Source: Clostridia bacterium (GTDB lineage Bacteria; Bacillota; DSM-521; Neomoorellales; Neomoorellaceae). From it: a stretch of 5,021 nucleotides of DNA. Where the stretch lies: NCBI GenBank assembly GCA_012727745.1, contig JAAYGJ010000027.1:1-5021 (forward strand). The letters run 5' to 3'. Each line of letters starts with the position of its first letter. The stretch's first letter is position 1. A program made the translations under genes and the position numbers. Positions 5,020 through 5,021 of this stretch are shown here, piece by piece. Below the pieces are notes generated by a model that saw only the letters and a program-made list of their open reading frames with translations, did not search any database and was not told the origin of the DNA.

Positions 5020-5021
5020 GC

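Overview
The window looks like a chromosomal segment of a low- to mid-GC Firmicute, most likely a member of the Clostridia. The reasons are strong purine-rich Shine-Dalgarno sequences, use of TTG and GTG as well as ATG starts, sigma-A type promoters, U-tailed intrinsic terminators, a PerR-type Fur regulator and a Jag_N-FapA fusion protein. Species identity cannot be settled from the sequence alone. No transposase, integrase, CRISPR array, tRNA or rRNA gene is visible.

All recognisable genes lie on the minus strand, so transcription runs from high to low coordinates. In that order they are: (1) the last 48 codons of an unidentified gene (5019-4873); (2) a Fur-family regulator with every PerR metal ligand (4835-4425); (3) a large Jag_N-FapA (DUF342) polymerising-type protein (4340-2298); (4) a membrane-anchored TPR protein (2110-1367); (5) a ROK-family glucokinase (1113-160). 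The last 159 bases (159-1) hold no intact gene.

The genes are mostly separate transcription units rather than one operon. The regulator gene has its own consensus promoter (TTGACA, 18 bp, TATAAT) inside the 3' end of the upstream gene, a Fur/PerR-like box at the expected transcription start, and a 15-bp 7-1-7 palindrome over its start codon. It ends in an intrinsic terminator whose stem contains the stop codon. fapA follows with an exceptionally complete Shine-Dalgarno sequence and ends in an intrinsic terminator preceded by two further hairpins. The TPR gene then starts from another consensus promoter (TTGACA, 17 bp, TATGAT), whose spacer holds a perfect 10-bp palindrome. The glucokinase has a 226-bp upstream region with a strong hairpin but no convincing promoter.

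The functional links between neighbours are weak: peroxide or metal regulation, a FapA-type protein, a TPR scaffold and glucose phosphorylation do not form an obvious pathway. I see no clear new system. The points most worth a second look are regulatory: the autoregulatory perR region, the palindrome inside the TPR promoter, the near-maximal anti-SD match of fapA and the structured intergenic RNA segments.
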